In this document: positions 1 through 6,757 of the stretch, one piece after another
How the letters are laid out: the number at the start of each line of letters is the position of its first letter
How positions within the stretch are numbered: the stretch's first letter is position 1
Assembly: GCA_905213905.1 (NCBI GenBank)
Contig: CAJMKD010000058.1
Coordinates: 1-8,849 of the forward strand
Reading direction: 5' to 3'
DNA: 8,849 nucleotides
Source: an uncultured Sutterella sp.
GTDB lineage: Bacteria; Pseudomonadota; Gammaproteobacteria; Burkholderiales; Burkholderiaceae_F
Program-made: the position numbers and the translations under genes
Notes under the pieces: model-generated
Seen by the model: only the letters and a program-made list of their open reading frames with translations
Told to the model about the DNA's origin: nothing
Databases searched by the model: none

Positions 1-1120
1 TATGCCAGACGGCCTTGGGCAGCGTCACGGCTGAGATGAGCGCCATCGGCCAGAGGAAAGGCAGAATGTCTGCCGGCCCCGCATTTTCAAAGTAGATCAT
101 CCGCACGACGGTGATGCCGTAGCGGACCGGGTTGAGAATGGTGGCCGTCTGCAGCCAGAGCGGCATCGCCGCCACGGGCGTCATCAGTCCGGAAAGAATG
201 AGCGAGGGCAGAAGAATGATGAAGTTGAAGACGACCGATTGCTGCAGCGTCGATGAGAATGCCGAAACGGCGAGCGCGAGGCCCACGATGCTCGAGGCAA
301 AGAGCGTGACGACGCCGAAAAGCAGCGCGGTGCTCCCCGCGAAAGGAATCTCGAACCACCAGCGGCAGACGGAAAAGATGAGAAAGCCCTGAAAGACGCC
401 GATCAGAATCGGCGGCACGGCCTTGCCGATGAAGATCTCGACGTGCGTGAGCGGCGTCATGAGCATCATGTCGAAGGAGCCTTCCTCGCGTTCGCGCGAG
501 ACCGCGAGTCCCGCAAGAAGCATCACCTGAATCATCGAGAGCCCGAGGATGAGGCCCGTCATGATGTTGTAGCGCGTGATGTTGTTCTCGTTGTAGCGGT
601 AGCGCTCTTCAACGACGAGGGCGCCGGGCGAGCCGGAGCGCGCAGCGTTTCTCGCAGCGATGATGGCGCTCATGTAGCCCGTTGCGACATTGGCCGTCGT
701 GGTGTTTCTCGCGTCGGCCGAGACCATCACGGGCGCTTCTTCGCCGCGGGCGAGCCGGTCGGCAAAGTCGGTCGGTATCGAGATGCCGAGGAGCGCGTCG
801 CCGTGATCAATGGCTTCGCGCAGCGCCTGCGCGCTCATCACGATCTTCGCTTCCCGGAAGATGCCGTTGCCGGCGATGGCGCGCACGAGCGCCTCGCTCT
901 CGGGCGAGCGCGAGGCATCATGAATGACGTAGGGAACCTGCTCGAGGTTGAAGGTGGCGCCGTAGCCGAAAAGGACGGACTGCGCCAGGATCGGCACGAC
1001 GAGAATGCGCCGCACCCCCGGGTCGAGGAGCAGGGTCGTCGCCTCCTTTCGCATCAGGGCGCGAAGCCGAATGAATACGACGAGGATTGACTGGAAAAAG
1101 GCGCGGAAGGCTTCGGTCAT
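1..1120 (-). CDS. ybhR: ABC-2 type inner-membrane permease, YbhR-like (3' end cut by window edge)
   Basis: This is a membrane subunit of an ABC exporter, last gene of a ybhGFSR-like operon. It would pair with the YbhS-like permease to form the channel driven by the double ATPase. I translated the minus strand from an ATG at 1120, preceded by a good ribosome site (AAGGAGA) about 8 bases upstream; 373 codons are open to the edge with no stop. Visible features are a first membrane segment near residues 40-55 (VVPILAQSVLFGYGAT), a large periplasmic loop to about residue 185, the cytoplasmic motif SREREEGSFDMMLMTPLT after the second membrane segment, then IFIGKAVPP and several further hydrophobic segments, and a late NPVRYG motif. 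These match E. coli YbhR as I remember it (AREREQGTLDQLLVSPLT, IFIGKAVPA, NPIRHF). YbhR is 368 residues, so probably only a short basic tail is missing. It starts 18 bases after the ybhS-like stop, so it is surely cotranscribed. Substrate unknown. Confidence 0.9.
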   Translation of the reverse strand, partial: MTEAFRAFFQSILVVFIRLRALMRKEATTLLLDPGVRRILVVPILAQSVLFGYGATFNLEQVPYVIHDASRSPESEALVRAIAGNGIFREAKIVMSAQALREAIDHGDALLGISIPTDFADRLARGEEAPVMVSADARNTTTANVATGYMSAIIAARNAARSGSPGALVVEERYRYNENNITRYNIMTGLILGLSMIQVMLLAGLAVSREREEGSFDMMLMTPLTHVEIFIGKAVPPILIGVFQGFLIFSVCRWWFEIPFAGSTALLFGVVTLFASSIVGLALAVSAFSSTLQQSVVFNFIILLPSLILSGLMTPVAAMPLWLQTATILNPVRYGITVVRMIYFENAGPADILPFLWPMALISAVTLPKAVWH

Positions 1121-1138
1121 CTCAGCGTTCTCCTTCGC

Positions 1139-2533
1139 TTAGTCAAGGCGCTTGCGCGTGAAGGCGAGCGCGAGTCCGAAGAAAAGCACGACGGCGCCAG
1201 CGAGCGTCGCAAGGTTCGAAAGCACGATGTCGGCTGAGCCGGCAGAGAGGCAGAGAATCTTCACGGACTCGATCGCATAGGTGGGCGGCATCATGCGGCC
1301 GACCCAGGCAATCCAGAAGGGGACGCTGCGCAGGTCGAAAAGATACCCTGAGAGTATGAGCGCCGGCAGGTAGCTCCCGATCACAGCGAGCTGGATCGCG
1401 ACGAACTGCCGCTTCGTGAATGCCGAGAGGAAAAGGCCGAAGCTCATGGCCCAGAGGTTGTAGATGCAGACGGTGGCGAGCAGCAGCCCGGGGCTCCCGC
1501 GAACAGGCACTTCAAAAACAAAGCGCGCGATGAGCCCGCAGAGCGCAAGCCCGAGCGAAGAGAGCGCGTAGTTGAGAAGGAGCTTCGCCGTGAGAAGCTC
1601 GAGGGCGGTCGCGCGCGTCGTGCAGAGCGACTCCATCGTGCCGCGCTCCCATTCGCGGGCGATGACGATGCTCCCCATGAAGCTGCAGGTGAGCGTCATG
1701 ACGACAATGGTGAGCCCGGGGACGAGGTACCAGACCGATTTGTTGGCTTCGTTGAACCACGCGCGCGAGAGAAGCGAAATGTTCCCCGCAGAAGCTGAGG
1801 ACGAAGACGATTGAGCAGAATCGCCGACCCCGGCGGTGCCTGGCGCAGCAAGACTGCTCGACGAAGCGCTTTGGCTCGTCATGGCCTGCGCGCCAAGGGC
1901 AGCCTTTTGCTCGTTTGCGCCGCCCGCGGCTTTCAAGGCGAGCGGCGGGGCAAAGCGAGCCGCCGGCGCGCTCGAAAGGCTCGAACCGCTTTGCTGCGCC
2001 GCAGCGGCCTGCGAAGCGCCGAGAGCTGCGGCGGGATCTGCGCCGATCACGTAAAGCGCATCGCCGCGGGCCGTTCGCCGCGCCAGGAAGTCGCCGAGCG
2101 CTGCCGTAGCATAGGTGCGGATGATCATTGCCGCGGATGCGTCGACGCCGTGAATTGTGAGCGAAATCCGTCCAGCGCCTTCGGCGGTCTTCTGCGTGAG
2201 TCCCTGCGGCATCTCAAAGATGACGTCGATCTCTCGCTTTCGCATCAGGTCTTCGGCCGCCTGCCGCGTGGGCACAATGTGCGCATCGAAGTAGGCGCTT
2301 CCCGTGAAGCGCGCGGCTATTTCGCGCGTCATTGGCGTGGATTCGCCGAGAACGACCGCAGCGGGCACGCGAAGCAGATCCATCGAAAGCCCGAAGCCGA
2401 AAAGCAGAATGAGCGCCGCCGGCAGCAGAACCGCAATGATGAAGCTCGAAGGATCGCGCCGCATTTGGCGCCATTCCTTGCTGAGAAGCGCCGAGAACCG
2501 GGCAAAGGAGAATGTCGAGGTGAAGGGCATCAT
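1139..2533 (-). CDS. ybhS: ABC-2 type inner-membrane permease, YbhS-like, with long Ala/Ser loop insertion
   Basis: Second permease subunit of the exporter; 464 residues against 377 for E. coli YbhS. The N-terminus has the conserved KEWRQMRRDPSS stretch (residues 19-30) leading into membrane segment 1 (about 31-50). A periplasmic domain follows (GSAYFDAHI near 78-86). The family motifs WFNEANKS (259-266), VPGL (271-274) and IAREWERGTMESL (291-303) then appear, followed by four to five more membrane segments and the C-terminal FTRKRLD, very close to YbhS KTKRRLD. The odd part is residues about 165-250, a low-complexity run rich in Ala, Ser and Gln that YbhS lacks. It lies just before WFNEANKS, in the periplasmic loop, and the reading frame is intact on both sides. 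The ATG at 2533 overlaps the upstream stop (ATGA) and follows GGAGAGG by a few bases, so translational coupling is likely. A second ATG directly follows and could equally be used. Confidence 0.93.
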   Translation of the reverse strand: MMPFTSTFSFARFSALLSKEWRQMRRDPSSFIIAVLLPAALILLFGFGLSMDLLRVPAAVVLGESTPMTREIAARFTGSAYFDAHIVPTRQAAEDLMRKREIDVIFEMPQGLTQKTAEGAGRISLTIHGVDASAAMIIRTYATAALGDFLARRTARGDALYVIGADPAAALGASQAAAAQQSGSSLSSAPAARFAPPLALKAAGGANEQKAALGAQAMTSQSASSSSLAAPGTAGVGDSAQSSSSSASAGNISLLSRAWFNEANKSVWYLVPGLTIVVMTLTCSFMGSIVIAREWERGTMESLCTTRATALELLTAKLLLNYALSSLGLALCGLIARFVFEVPVRGSPGLLLATVCIYNLWAMSFGLFLSAFTKRQFVAIQLAVIGSYLPALILSGYLFDLRSVPFWIAWVGRMMPPTYAIESVKILCLSAGSADIVLSNLATLAGAVVLFFGLALAFTRKRLD

Positions 2534-4455
2534 GGGTGCCTCTCCGCATCGGGGGCGCAGTCCGTTTCTGGCGCCGGATGCGCTGCCAAGCCCGCTTCGA
2601 GCGAGCGGCGGTTTTCGAGCACGATCTTCACGAACGCCTCTTCTATGCTTGCGGCGTGCGCGCGCTCGCGCACTTCTGCGGGCGATCCGAGAACAAGGAC
2701 TTTGCCGGCGTCCTGAATGAGGAAGCGGTCGCAGTATTCGGCTTCTTCCATGAAGTGCGTCGTGACGACGACGGTGGTGCCCTTTTCAGCGAGCGAGACA
2801 ATGCGGCGCCAGAAAGCGCGCCGGGCAGCGACGTCGGCGCCCGATGTCGCCTCGTCGAGAAAGAGAATCGAAGGTTCATGAACGAGCGCGCACGCCATGG
2901 CGAGCTCGCGCTTCGCGCCGAGCGGCAGATCCGAAGTTCTGCGCTCGAGGTGCTTGGAGAGCGATCCCGCCGCAGCAAGCCGCTCAATTGCCGCTTCAAG
3001 CCGGCGGCCGAAGACGCCGTAGCATTCGCCGAAATATGCGAGGTTCTGCCGTGCGGTGAGCCGTTCGTAAAGCGAAAACTTCTGCGCGACGTAGCCCACG
3101 CGGGATCGTGCTTCGGACTTGGCTGTCCGCAGATTGGCGCCTGCGACAGAAATTTCCCCGCTGCTTGCGGGCAAAAGGCCGCAGAGCATGCGGAATGTCG
3201 TCGTCTTTCCGGCGCCGTTGGGACCGAGAAGTCCGAATATTTCGCCTTTTCTCACCGAAAAGCTCGTATCGGCAACGGCCGTGAAGGCGCCGAAGCGCTT
3301 TGAGATGTGCGCTGCGCGAATGACAGGGGGCGCCGATGCGCTTTCTGCGCAAGGGCGGCAAGCATCTCTCGCGGCTTCTTTGTCGCTTCGGCCTGATTCT
3401 GCTTCGGGGCGAGGAGCACCGGCGCTCTCCGCCGGGTGCCGGGCTGCGTCTGATGCGCAGAAGGTGAGCGCGGCGTAAGCATCTTCGAGCTTTGGGAGCC
3501 GCGGCTCAACCGCAATGCGAATTGGGTCCGAGCAGCTTTGCGAAAGCGCTTTGCGGCAGATCGCCGCCGCAGCGTCTTGCGTGAGAGGCTCGGCAAAAAG
3601 CACGTCAATGGCGTCGCCGCGCGGGACCGCATCGAGAATCGGGGAGCCGGGGCAAACGGCAGACACGGCGCGCATGAGCGTGCGGGCGCAGAGAACGTGC
3701 GCTTCAGGGTTCTCTGCGGAGAGGCGGAAGGTGCGGTCTTCGGCCGAACGGAGAATGGCTTCGGGCGAATCGTTGGCGAGAATCTGTCCTTCTGAAAGCA
3801 GCACCACATCATCGGCTGCTTGCGCCTCATCTAGGTAAGCCGTTGATATCAGAGCAGTCATCCCGGTGCGGCGGCGCATCTCGGCAATGATGCGCGCGAG
3901 TTCGCGGCGCGAAAGCGGATCCACGCCAACCGTGGGTTCGTCGAGAATGAGGAGCTTCGGGTTCGAGAGAAGCGCACAGGCCAAGCCGAGCTTTTGCTTC
4001 ATGCCGCCCGAGAGCTTGCCTGCGAGCCGCTTTTCGAATCCGGCTAGGCCGGTGAGGGCGAGAAGCGAACGGAAGCGCTCGTCCAGGGCCTTGCCTGAGA
4101 CGCCGGAAAGCGCGCCGAAGATTTCTGCGTTTTCTCTGACAGTGAGGTCTTCGTAAAGGCCGAAGCGCTGCGGCATGAAGCCGATGAGCGAAATGAAGTC
4201 CGGATTCTCCGTGTCGGGCGGCATGCCGAAAACCTCGACCTCGCCCGCATCGGGCCCGAGAATGCCGCAGATGATGCGCAGCAGCGTTGTTTTTCCGGCG
4301 CCGTCCGGACCGGTCAGGCTGGTGAGCGCACCGTCGCGCACCTCGAATGTAACGTTTTCGAGCGCATTGAAGGGCCGCCCGTCTGGGCCGGTGAAGACCT
4401 TCGAGAGGTTCCGGATGGCGAGGGGCGGACGGCGGAAGTCAGGCGCACGCATCAT
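2530..4455 (-). CDS. ybhF: Double ABC ATPase of YbhGFSR-type exporter, YbhF-like
   Basis: A single 641-residue cytoplasmic protein carrying two nucleotide-binding domains that would power the YbhS/YbhR-like permeases. Domain 1: Walker A GPDGAGKT (49-56), Q-loop Gln96, signature LSGGMKQ (148-154), Walker B LLILDEP with D172/E173. Its H-loop position reads STAYLDEA, so the histidine is absent (Ala206). Domain 2: Walker A GPNGAGKT (411-418), Q-loop Gln458, signature degenerate as LPLGAKRE (510-517), Walker B ILFLDEA with D534/E535, and an intact H-loop TTHFMEEA (His567). An LPLG signature and a non-histidine first H-loop are, as I recall, normal in the YbhF subfamily. E. coli YbhF is 578 residues. 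The excess here is mostly an Ala/Glu/Cys-containing linker (about 333-375) and a short C-terminal tail. It starts at ATG 4455, overlapping the adaptor stop by ATGA; there is no strong Shine-Dalgarno, so it probably depends on coupling. Confidence 0.95.
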   Translation of the reverse strand: MMRAPDFRRPPLAIRNLSKVFTGPDGRPFNALENVTFEVRDGALTSLTGPDGAGKTTLLRIICGILGPDAGEVEVFGMPPDTENPDFISLIGFMPQRFGLYEDLTVRENAEIFGALSGVSGKALDERFRSLLALTGLAGFEKRLAGKLSGGMKQKLGLACALLSNPKLLILDEPTVGVDPLSRRELARIIAEMRRRTGMTALISTAYLDEAQAADDVVLLSEGQILANDSPEAILRSAEDRTFRLSAENPEAHVLCARTLMRAVSAVCPGSPILDAVPRGDAIDVLFAEPLTQDAAAAICRKALSQSCSDPIRIAVEPRLPKLEDAYAALTFCASDAARHPAESAGAPRPEAESGRSDKEAARDACRPCAESASAPPVIRAAHISKRFGAFTAVADTSFSVRKGEIFGLLGPNGAGKTTTFRMLCGLLPASSGEISVAGANLRTAKSEARSRVGYVAQKFSLYERLTARQNLAYFGECYGVFGRRLEAAIERLAAAGSLSKHLERRTSDLPLGAKRELAMACALVHEPSILFLDEATSGADVAARRAFWRRIVSLAEKGTTVVVTTHFMEEAEYCDRFLIQDAGKVLVLGSPAEVRERAHAASIEEAFVKIVLENRRSLEAGLAAHPAPETDCAPDAERHP

Positions 4456-5456
4456 GATTGGGATTGGGCTGCGCTCTCGCCGCCGTCAAAGCGGACAGTG
4501 ACGGGCTGACCGAGCCGCAGGCGGTTGTCGGGGTCGTCGACCGAGAGCTTCACTTCATAGACGAGCAGAGTCCGAAGATCCTCGGTCTGCACTGTCTTCG
4601 GCGTGAATTCGGCAGTGTCGGAGATCGCGGCGACAACCGCGCGCACGGGCGGTGTCGTGTCGGTTGAAACGGTGGCGGCATCCCCTTCCCGGACAAGTCC
4701 AAGCTGGCGCTCCGTCACGAAGGCTCGAATCCATTTGGGTGAAGTGACCGAAATCTGAAAGATGGTTCGGGCGGGCGAGGCCATGTCGCCGGGTTCTGCG
4801 AGCCTCGTGCGCACGATGCCGCTGATCGGCGCGCGAATGACGGCCGCTTTTTCGATCTGATAGTCGAGCGCATCAACCGCAGCGCGGGCTGCGTCGGCTT
4901 CGGCCCGCGCTGCTGCAACCTCCTGCGGACGCAGGCCGGCGTTGTATGCGCTTTGGGTTGCCCGAGCTGCATCGAGTTCGCGGCGGAGGGCCTCTGCAGC
5001 GTATCTTGCATCGTCGAGCGCCTGCTTGCTCGTCGCCTTGGCGCTGAAGAGCTGCTTCTGGCGCGCATAGGTATGCTCGGCGCTCGCAAGCTGCGCGGCA
5101 ATGGATTGGACGTTGCGCTCGGCCACTTCGATGTCTTCTGCGCGGTAGCCCTCGGCGGCCATGTCCGCTTGCGCCTCAAGCGCGCGGCGCGAGGCTTCTG
5201 CGCGCCGCTTTTCGATCTGAAGCGCCTCGGTGTCAAGCCGGCCGAGAACATCGCCTTGCTTCACGCGGTCTCCTTCTTCCGGCCCGAGCTCCGCGATGCG
5301 GCCGCTCCCTTCAAAGGCGAGCGACACGTGGCGCGAATCGACGTTTCCCCAGGCTACGTTGGCGGGCATCGCTTCGTTGCTCTGGCGAAGCGACCAGGCG
5401 GCAAAAAAGAGGGCGGCGGCAAGCAGGGCAGGAACGATTATTTTGGCTGGTGACAT
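4452..5456 (-). CDS. ybhG: Periplasmic adaptor (HlyD/membrane fusion family), YbhG-like
   Basis: Membrane-fusion subunit that would link the inner-membrane ABC exporter to the periplasm and possibly an outer-membrane channel. With ATG 5456 it is 334 residues, against about 332 for E. coli YbhG. Layout: N-terminal membrane anchor/uncleaved signal (residues about 5-22); first lipoyl half (GSGRIAELGPEEGDRVKQG, about 50-68); a long Ala/Glu/Arg-rich hairpin coiled coil (about 76-205, with the YbhG-like GYRAEDIEVAE); second lipoyl half (RAPISGIVRTRLAEPGDM); then the beta-barrel. The C-terminal TAEFTPKTVQTEDLRT is nearly identical to my recollection of YbhG. The same frame stays open upstream to a TTG at 5618, but the added stretch is a poor match to the family, so ATG 5456 was chosen although its ribosome site is weak (AATAAAG). 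First gene of the operon; no adjacent TetR-type CecR regulator is seen, unlike E. coli. Confidence 0.93.
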   Translation of the reverse strand: MSPAKIIVPALLAAALFFAAWSLRQSNEAMPANVAWGNVDSRHVSLAFEGSGRIAELGPEEGDRVKQGDVLGRLDTEALQIEKRRAEASRRALEAQADMAAEGYRAEDIEVAERNVQSIAAQLASAEHTYARQKQLFSAKATSKQALDDARYAAEALRRELDAARATQSAYNAGLRPQEVAAARAEADAARAAVDALDYQIEKAAVIRAPISGIVRTRLAEPGDMASPARTIFQISVTSPKWIRAFVTERQLGLVREGDAATVSTDTTPPVRAVVAAISDTAEFTPKTVQTEDLRTLLVYEVKLSVDDPDNRLRLGQPVTVRFDGGESAAQSQS

Positions 5457-5546
5457 CTTTATTCGGCTTTTGTTGCGGTCTTTGCTGGCGTGTTTGTTAT
5501 TCTTCGGATCCTTCTGGCCGCAGGTCGGTCCGTTTCGAATGATCGA

Positions 5547-5552
5547 ATTATG
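5547..5552 (-). promoter_or_regulatory. Possible -10 element for the exporter operon
   Basis: On the minus strand this reads CATAAT, 5 of 6 matches to the sigma70 -10 consensus, in an AT-rich stretch about 90 bases before the adaptor start at 5456. I see no convincing -35 at 16-18 bases, so it would need an activator or be a chance match. Weak evidence. Confidence 0.22.
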
Positions 5553-5713
5553 CAGTGAAAAGCCAAACGCAGGCGTTGCGAAAACAATCAGAGAGACGGC
5601 TCGAAGAAGCGCTGCCAAAGCGTTCCAGTCAGGGGCGCAAACAAGCAGTGAATACGCGGCGCGATGCGGTTTTGGGCGCAGCGAGGATCCGACAAAACGC
5701 TGATCGGGAATTA

Positions 5714-5729
5714 TCTTATGTGTATACAG
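5714..5729 (+). promoter_or_regulatory. Candidate LexA-like operator / promoter upstream of S24 gene
   Basis: The 16 bases read TCTTATGTGTATACAG. The right half TATACAG matches the proteobacterial LexA box half-site (CTGT-N8-ACAG), but the left half (TCTT) does not, so this is a degenerate box at best. TGTATACA (5721-5728) is an exact 8-bp palindrome. TATACA (5723-5728) could also serve as a -10, with a poor -35 (CTGATC at 5700-5705, spacer 17). It lies 94 bases before the chosen S24 start. The position suits self-regulation of an S24 gene, but the sequence support is modest. Confidence 0.3.
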
Positions 5730-5809
5730 CTGCGAACGACAAAAACATCAGGTTTTTTTCTCATGCGAGCGGTATGGCGCGCCTAAAATCAAGAAGTCAA
5801 GAACAGATT

Positions 5810-5815
5810 AAAGGA
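5810..5815 (+). promoter_or_regulatory. Ribosome binding site that decides the S24 gene start
   Basis: AAAGGA lies here. It is only 1 base from the ATG at 5817 but 7 bases from the ATG at 5823, which is the better spacing. The protein therefore probably starts at the second methionine of the MSM sequence. Confidence 0.65.
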
Positions 5816-5822
5816 CATGTCG

Positions 5823-6650
5823 ATGGCGACAAATAATGATTCCAAGTCCTCGGCAAGAATGGCAGCTGAGAACCTCTTCAGCAACTTCCCGCCGACTTCC
5901 GCAACGGAAGCCAATGCCGCCGCGGACGATGAAGCCGGTTTAAGAAAGGCCCGACGCGGCCGCAAGATCAACGGCTTCGCCCACGCCGCCTATCATGAAG
6001 AAGCAAAAATGCAGCCGATTCCCGTGAAGCGCGCTGCTGGTCGTCCGCCCAAGGACAAACCCTACTCGGCCATGATCCGCGTGCGCGTGTTCGCAGAAAC
6101 GGCCGAAGCCTGCATGGCGCGCGGCGGTTCCGCCTTTATTCGCGGCGTGCTTGAAATGGCGACAGGGGAGCCCTCCGAAGAAGTGATTGCCAAGAATGCG
6201 CCGAAGTCTAGGCGCATGAGCGAAAGCGCGATCAGCGCTGCTGGGCTGCGCCGCATCGGCCCCGACGGCTTCGGCACAAACATCCGGCGCGTGGATCTCG
6301 ACGAAGCGGGTGCGACCGAACCCGCCCCCGTGAACCTCACGCAGTTCTTCATTCGAAATCCCGAACAGACGTATGCAGTCGTTGCTGTCGGCGATTCCAT
6401 GATTGATGCCGGCATCAACGACGGCGACATTCTGGTTGTCGACCGCTCGCTCTCGGCGAAGAACGGCGACATCGTGCTCGCTTATCTCGACGGCGCCTTC
6501 ACCGTGAAGCGCATTCGCTACGATTCGAATGAAAAAGTCTCGCTCCTCGCTGAAAACAAGGCGAAGAACTATCCGGTCATCGAGCCGACGGAAGACGACT
6601 TCCATGTAGAAGGCGTCGTGACCGGGATGATGCGAAAGCTCCGCTTCTAA
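5823..6650 (+). CDS. LexA/UmuD-type S24 protein with long N-terminal putative DNA-binding region
   Basis: Predicted S24-family protein of 275 residues (277 from ATG 5817; residue numbers below use the 277 count). The C-terminal ~105 residues resemble UmuD: VGDSMIDAGINDGDILVVD (nucleophile Ser194), GDIVLAYLDGAFTVKRI (general base Lys231), and a final GVVTGMM. The N-terminal part is unlike UmuD, which has only about 40 residues before this domain. It is polar and Ala-rich, has basic patches (RKARRGRK), an AT-hook-like AAGRPPKDKP (73-82), and MIRVRVF then a helix ending GGSAFIRGVLEMA (86-115), which could be a ribbon-helix-helix fold; that is inference. No canonical self-cleavage site is clear: Ala142-Gly143 and Ala164-Gly165 lie 52 and 30 residues before the serine, against about 35 in LexA/UmuD. 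No umuC follows. It may be a self-cleaving repressor or a UmuD-like partner. It is divergent from the exporter and convergent with the transporter gene. Confidence 0.88.
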   Translation: MATNNDSKSSARMAAENLFSNFPPTSATEANAAADDEAGLRKARRGRKINGFAHAAYHEEAKMQPIPVKRAAGRPPKDKPYSAMIRVRVFAETAEACMARGGSAFIRGVLEMATGEPSEEVIAKNAPKSRRMSESAISAAGLRRIGPDGFGTNIRRVDLDEAGATEPAPVNLTQFFIRNPEQTYAVVAVGDSMIDAGINDGDILVVDRSLSAKNGDIVLAYLDGAFTVKRIRYDSNEKVSLLAENKAKNYPVIEPTEDDFHVEGVVTGMMRKLRF

Positions 6651-6698
6651 AGGGCATTTGCCGTGCGCTTTGAAGGGGCGCCGGATTGCGTCAAACAA

Positions 6699-6733
6699 TG
6701 AAGCCCGCAGCGGTTTTTCCGCTGCGGGCTTCA
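6699..6733. terminator. Strong hairpin terminator, probably bidirectional
   Basis: A perfect 14-bp stem (GAAGCCCGCAGCGG at 6700-6713 with its complement at 6719-6732) plus one closing T-A pair encloses a TTTTT loop. On the plus strand it is followed by AATTTT; on the minus strand by ATTGTTTGA, a weaker T-run. It sits between the ends of two convergent genes (stops at 6650 and 6758), so it probably ends transcription from both sides. Confidence 0.85.
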
Positions 6734-6757
6734 ATTTTGATCATGGCGGGAAGATGC

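Larger units (their letters stand above)
5457..5822. other. Divergent intergenic region between exporter operon and S24 gene
   Basis: About 366 bases, AT-richer than the flanks, with no gene I can support. Small open frames here (for example plus 5555-5836) lack recognisable motifs, and that one overlaps the S24 start. The region must hold the promoters of both the exporter operon (leftward) and the S24 gene (rightward). I see candidate promoter elements only, listed separately, and no tRNA, riboswitch or clear terminator. Confidence 0.6.

Noticed and set aside
443..1090. A 215-codon open frame on the plus strand
   Set aside because: It lies antisense to the YbhR-like permease, is Arg/His/Glu/Ala-rich with no recognisable motif, and is the expected by-product of GC-rich codon use on the other strand.
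1811..2716. A 301-codon open frame on the plus strand
   Set aside because: Antisense to two clear ABC exporter genes, compositionally Arg/Ala-biased and without domains; a shadow frame.
4846..5220. Repeated TTTTCGATCTGA string at about 4849-4860 and 5209-5220
   Set aside because: Both copies encode the same QIEK peptide within the coiled-coil/lipoyl part of the adaptor; coding coincidence rather than a DNA repeat.
5457..5618. N-terminal extension of the adaptor from a TTG at 5618, which even looks like a signal peptide
   Set aside because: The extension has a hydrophobic stretch followed by a polar Lys/Asn-rich segment and then the real membrane anchor; the length from ATG 5456 (334) matches YbhG, and the stretch holds the likely promoter region.
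5555..5836. A 93-codon plus-strand open frame in the intergenic region
   Set aside because: Highly charged with no motif, no evident ribosome site, and overlaps the S24 gene start and its putative promoter.
5940..6734. A 264-codon minus-strand open frame opposite the S24 gene
   Set aside because: Antisense to a well-supported coding region, runs through the terminator hairpin, and is His/Arg/Ala-rich without domains.
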